Assembly: GCA_949987565.1 (NCBI GenBank)
Contig: OX465109.1
Location: 21,720,799 to 21,784,798 of the forward strand
Direction of reading: 5' to 3'
Source of the DNA: Luidia sarsii
Taxonomy: Eukaryota > Echinodermata > Asteroidea > Paxillosida > Luidiidae
DNA length: 64,000 nucleotides
In this document: positions 61,728 through 64,000 of the stretch, in pieces
Layout: every line of letters starts with the position of its first letter
Numbering within the stretch: the first letter of the stretch is position 1
Translations under genes and position numbers: made by a program
Notes under the pieces: model-generated
Told to the model about the DNA's origin: nothing
Databases searched by the model: none
The model's input: only the letters and a program-made list of their open reading frames with translations

Positions 61728-63782
61728 CTAGTTACACTCATCACATGAGAATGTTGGCTGTCCATAGGCCCCTACACAGTCTTCATGAAACCAGAACTGG
61801 CAGTGCTGGCATTGGACCCAATCCACATCCACGTCGTCGTAGAAATAACCTCTGCATGTACCGCAGTAGTTATGGGGGTCTTTATCAGCCCCGTCAGGAA
61901 CTGTCGCCGTTGTTGTCTTCACTCTCTTCGGAGCTGGTGTTTTTCCTTTTCCCTGTTTACCGGTACTCTTTTGGGGCTTATCCTTTGCCTTTTTTTGTTT
62001 GGCCTCTATTTCTCTGACTTCATTGAGGTACTGAGGTGTTGTCAGCTCTCCAGATTGCTGCTTCTTCCTCTTTGCTTGTGCAGGTTTCCTTACAGATTTG
62101 GGGAACGGGCAAATATCTGCAAATGTAGTAGCAGTAGATGTACTGGCAGAACTAGACTGCAGGAGACAGGGCTGAAGTTGATCTTGAGGGGGTTGAGGTT
62201 GAGGAGGTTGTGGTGGAGTTGGATGACTTGTTTGAAGAGGTTGCGGAAGCTGAGGTTGCAGGAGCTGAGGCTGCGGGAGCTGAGGCTGCGGGAGCTGAGG
62301 TTGCGGGAGCTGAGGTTGCGGGAGCTGAGGTTGCGGGAGCTGAGGCTGCAGGAGCTGAGGTTGCGGGAGCTGAGGTTGCGGAAGCTGAGGTTGCAGGAGC
62401 TGAGGCTGCGGGAGCTGAGGTTGCGGGTGCTGAGGTTGCGGGAGCTGAGGTTGCGGGAGCTGAGGTTGCGGGAGCTGAGGTTGCGGGAGCTGAGGTTGCG
62501 GGAGCTGAGGTTGCGCTTGGTGGTCCTCTGGCTCATCTTCTTCGCTTTGGACTGGTGCAGGCAGAGGTCGCTCTGTTGTCTCCGAGGGGATGTAAGCTTC
62601 ATCTGGGATGGCTTGTACATTGAAGGGGAAAATGCCGCAAGCCTTAAAGCCTGCAGAAGCATTGGCGACAGATGCAGTTTTCCCCCATGCACTCGCAAAC
62701 AATGTACCAAACCTATACTTGGTGATGCTTGCTCCGGGATTACATCTGACAAACGTGTTGGTAGCAGTCTGCCAGTTTGTCTTGAGGGACTTGAAGACGG
62801 CCCTGTCGAGCGGCTGGAGATATTTGGTGGTGTGCGATGGGAGGCACACGAGGATGATGTTGTTATCCAAGCAGTACTGGATAACTGCCAGGCTCTTGAC
62901 GTGGGATGCATGCCCATCTATAATAAGAAGAACCTGACGCTGAACGGCATGCTGGCGGAAGAACTTGAGCCATTCCAGGAAAAGTTCCTTATTGATGTAG
63001 CCAGTGTCTGACATGTGCAGCACTGAGCCAGGTGGCAATCCATCGGCAAATTCTGCCCGATTTCTCTTCCCCTTCATGACGACTAAGGGTGGGATGTACT
63101 GGCCTGAAGCACTGCAACAGGCAACCACAGTCACATTCTCTCCTCTCTCAGCGCAGGTCAAGGAGACAACTGACTTCTTGCCCTTCGTAGCCAGCACCAT
63201 CCCTGTCCTGTTGTTCATGGCCAGTCCTGTCTCGTCAACGTTGTAGATGCACCCAGGTGACTGGTGCAGACCCTCGCGGTCCAAGACATCTCCAAGCCTG
63301 GTGAAGTACTGGGTGACCTCTGGTCGGTTCATCCCTATGGCTCGTGCACGTGACAGCCCTTCTGCCTTGCGAACAGCAATTCGGGGATGCCGTTTGAGGA
63401 ATCCCTCTAACCAGAACCTCCCTGCTTGCATGGTCTCCTGGTTGAAGTCGTTTGGAATTCCATTCCGCTCTGCGAACTCATACGCAAGCACGCGTACATC
63501 CTGCCTTGTGAGTCCGAAGCCACGTGACTCCATTTCAAGCACATGCTCTTCAAGCTGTAGCTCGATGGCATCACCTAAGCAAGACTTTCTGCCAAAGTTT
63601 GCTGCCAAGTCACCATCCCCACCAGCTGCAAGCTTTCTCGCTAGTGTAGACTTGGGCACCCCGTACTCTTCAGCTGCACGTCTGATGGAAAGCTCTCCCT
63701 TTCTAACCTTCCGAACAGCCTCTGCCATGGCGTCAACTGACCAGGAAGCATGATTGGACTTCCGCACGTACTTGAAGGGCAT
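61728..63782 (-). CDS. Pogo/Tigger-like transposase with C-terminal PHD-type zinc finger (684 aa)
   Basis: Intact single-exon frame from ATG 63,782 to TAG 61,728-61,730. Domains: Psq-type helix-turn-helix at about residues 12-50; CENP-B/Tc5-type DNA-binding HTH at about 70-140, including GRFWLEGFLKRHP at 121-133; DDE_1 catalytic domain at about 175-385. The catalytic triad is visible: D183 in NVDETG, D289 in LIIDGHASH and D326 in YLQPLD, with 36 residues between the last two. An acidic stretch (414-420) precedes a proline/glutamine tract (424-516) made of QPQLP pentapeptides. Basic segments (about 566-573 and 619-622) could act as nuclear localisation signals. C640, C643, C658, C661, H666, C669, C680 and C683 form a C4HC3 PHD-type finger at the extreme C-terminus. 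Family knowledge: such enzymes cut and paste elements at TA sites in the nucleus. All catalytic residues are kept and no stop or frameshift is present, so the element may be young, active or domesticated. Its start directly follows TAG, so no in-frame upstream extension exists without splicing. Confidence 0.95.
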   Translation of the reverse strand: MPFKYVRKSNHASWSVDAMAEAVRKVRKGELSIRRAAEEYGVPKSTLARKLAAGGDGDLAANFGRKSCLGDAIELQLEEHVLEMESRGFGLTRQDVRVLAYEFAERNGIPNDFNQETMQAGRFWLEGFLKRHPRIAVRKAEGLSRARAIGMNRPEVTQYFTRLGDVLDREGLHQSPGCIYNVDETGLAMNNRTGMVLATKGKKSVVSLTCAERGENVTVVACCSASGQYIPPLVVMKGKRNRAEFADGLPPGSVLHMSDTGYINKELFLEWLKFFRQHAVQRQVLLIIDGHASHVKSLAVIQYCLDNNIILVCLPSHTTKYLQPLDRAVFKSLKTNWQTATNTFVRCNPGASITKYRFGTLFASAWGKTASVANASAGFKACGIFPFNVQAIPDEAYIPSETTERPLPAPVQSEEDEPEDHQAQPQLPQPQLPQPQLPQPQLPQPQLPQPQHPQPQLPQPQLLQPQLPQPQLPQPQLLQPQLPQPQLPQPQLPQPQLPQPQLPQPQLLQPQLPQPLQTSHPTPPQPPQPQPPQDQLQPCLLQSSSASTSTATTFADICPFPKSVRKPAQAKRKKQQSGELTTPQYLNEVREIEAKQKKAKDKPQKSTGKQGKGKTPAPKRVKTTTATVPDGADKDPHNYCGTCRGYFYDDVDVDWVQCQHCQFWFHEDCVGAYGQPTFSCDECN
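62235..62513 (-). repeat. 15-bp coding minisatellite (QPQLP pentapeptide repeat)
   Basis: About 18 copies of a 15-bp unit (CTGAGGTTGCGGGAG on the plus strand) encode residues 424-516 of the transposase as QPQLP with variants QPQLL and QPQHP. Because 15 is a multiple of 3, every frame on both strands stays open here, which creates long artefact frames rich in AGAEV, RELRL or SSRNL repeats. Copy number is likely to vary between copies of the element. Confidence 0.95.
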
Positions 63783-63973
63783 CTAAAAATGGCAACAGAA
63801 AATAACAAAGAAAGAGCTATATAAATATTTTGTTTCTTTGCACTAACAAATCATTTCAAAATAACCTTAACATTTAAATACATTCTGTTTTCTAAACTAA
63901 AAAGGCAAGGGCCCTTAAAACTGTATCTAAATTTGTTTTGGAAGAGACCCTGGATGAAACATTCAGCATAGTG
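63783..63973. promoter_or_regulatory. 5' non-coding region of the transposase, with possible splice acceptor and TATA-like box
   Basis: Read on the minus strand, a pyrimidine-rich stretch (CTCTTTCTTTG, TTATTTTCTG, CCATTTTTAG) ends in AG immediately before the ATG. This is what a 3' splice site of a leader intron looks like. A TATA-like ATATAAAT lies at 63,819-63,826, which is close to the ATG for a TATA box. No clear GT donor was seen in the remaining 200 bp, so an upstream exon, if any, may need sequence beyond the window or use a weak donor. Confidence 0.35.
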
Positions 63974-63984
63974 GCCGCCATCTT
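63974..63984 (-). promoter_or_regulatory. YY1-type motif near the transposon terminus
   Basis: GCCGCCATCTT is the reverse complement of AAGATGGCGGC, a full match to the YY1 core-and-flank pattern. It lies next to the terminal repeat and about 200 bp upstream of the transposase ATG, in the transposase direction. YY1 sites near the 5' end of transposons and TATA-less promoters are known in animals; its use here is inference. Confidence 0.45.
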
Positions 63985-63987
63985 GGC

Positions 63988-64000
63988 TGTCCCAATTTCC
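63988..64000. repeat. Right terminal inverted repeat of the transposon, incomplete at window edge
   Basis: TGTCCCAATTTCC is the exact reverse complement of GGAAATTGGGACA at 60,854-60,866. At least one more terminal base and the flanking TA should follow just outside the window if the element is complete. Confidence 0.85.

Larger units (their letters stand above)
60853..64000 (-). mobile_element. Pogo/Tigger-like DNA transposon, right end cut by the window
   Basis: The right edge of the window ends in TGTCCCAATTTCC (63,988-64,000), the exact reverse complement of GGAAATTGGGACA at 60,854-60,866. Between them lies a full transposase gene on the minus strand. Two left ends are possible: the terminus at 60,853 (shared with the MITE), or TAGGTAACTTGGGACAC at 61,051-61,067, which matches TAGGGAAATTGGGACAC at 15 of 17 positions. 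The element is therefore at least about 2.95 to 3.15 kb. The outermost base or bases and the flanking TA on the right lie outside the window. Confidence 0.75.

Noticed and set aside
62090..62917. 275-codon minus-strand frame overlapping the transposase
   Set aside because: Out-of-frame shadow whose body is SSRNL repeats from the same minisatellite, with no domain outside it.
61785..63011. 408-codon plus-strand frame (and plus-strand frames at 62,210-62,623, 63,004-63,246 and 63,247-63,753) opposite the transposase
   Set aside because: These are antisense shadows of the transposase; the long one is kept open by the 15-bp minisatellite and shows only RELRL- or AGAEV-type low-complexity repeats.

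Overview
The window is eukaryotic, almost certainly metazoan DNA. About 89% of it (1-56,985) is one head-to-tail satellite array of a 56-bp monomer. The last 7 kb holds decayed exon-like sequence, including an NHL-repeat fragment, and a pogo/Tigger-like DNA transposon with an intact 684-residue transposase. NHL and PHD-type modules, spliced-looking exons and a pogo element point to an invertebrate animal. A marine deuterostome such as amphioxus is a guess from general family knowledge, not something the sequence proves. There is no operon, ribosome binding site, CRISPR array or prokaryotic gene.

Region 1 (1-56,985): 1,017 whole monomers plus a 32-bp partial one, all in one orientation. Every landmark I checked keeps the same 56-bp phase apart from a single 1-bp insertion near 4,092. 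Shared rare variants show nested in-register duplications of 15, 16, 21, 30, 40, 51, 57, 88-90 and 92-110 monomers (0.84 to 6.2 kb). Three monomer-variant domains are visible: one at about 4.3-28.6 kb, one at 0-4.3 and 28.7-49.8 kb, and a more diverse edge domain at 49.8-57 kb. Most substitutions fall at the monomer's three CpG sites. The short minus-strand reading frames in the array are by-products of rare variants that remove stop codons, not genes. The array runs off the left window edge.

Region 2 (56,986-60,850): single-copy, AT-richer DNA. It contains three diverged copies of one exon-like segment (57.4, 57.6 and 58.6 kb), older tandem duplications of about 212 and 124 bp, and an NHL-repeat fragment (58,995-59,279) with an in-frame stop near its start. 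This looks like the remains of a plus-strand gene. A weak tRNA-like A-box near 60,359 may mark a SINE remnant.

Region 3 (60,853-64,000): a 190-bp MITE-like element with 17-bp terminal inverted repeats and TA target duplications abuts, or forms the left end of, a pogo-like element. That element's other terminus (revcomp GGAAATTGGGACA) lies at the last bases of the window. The minus-strand transposase has an N-terminal Psq-type HTH, a CENP-B/Tc5-like HTH, a DDD catalytic domain, a proline/glutamine pentapeptide tract encoded by a 15-bp minisatellite, and a C-terminal PHD-type zinc finger.
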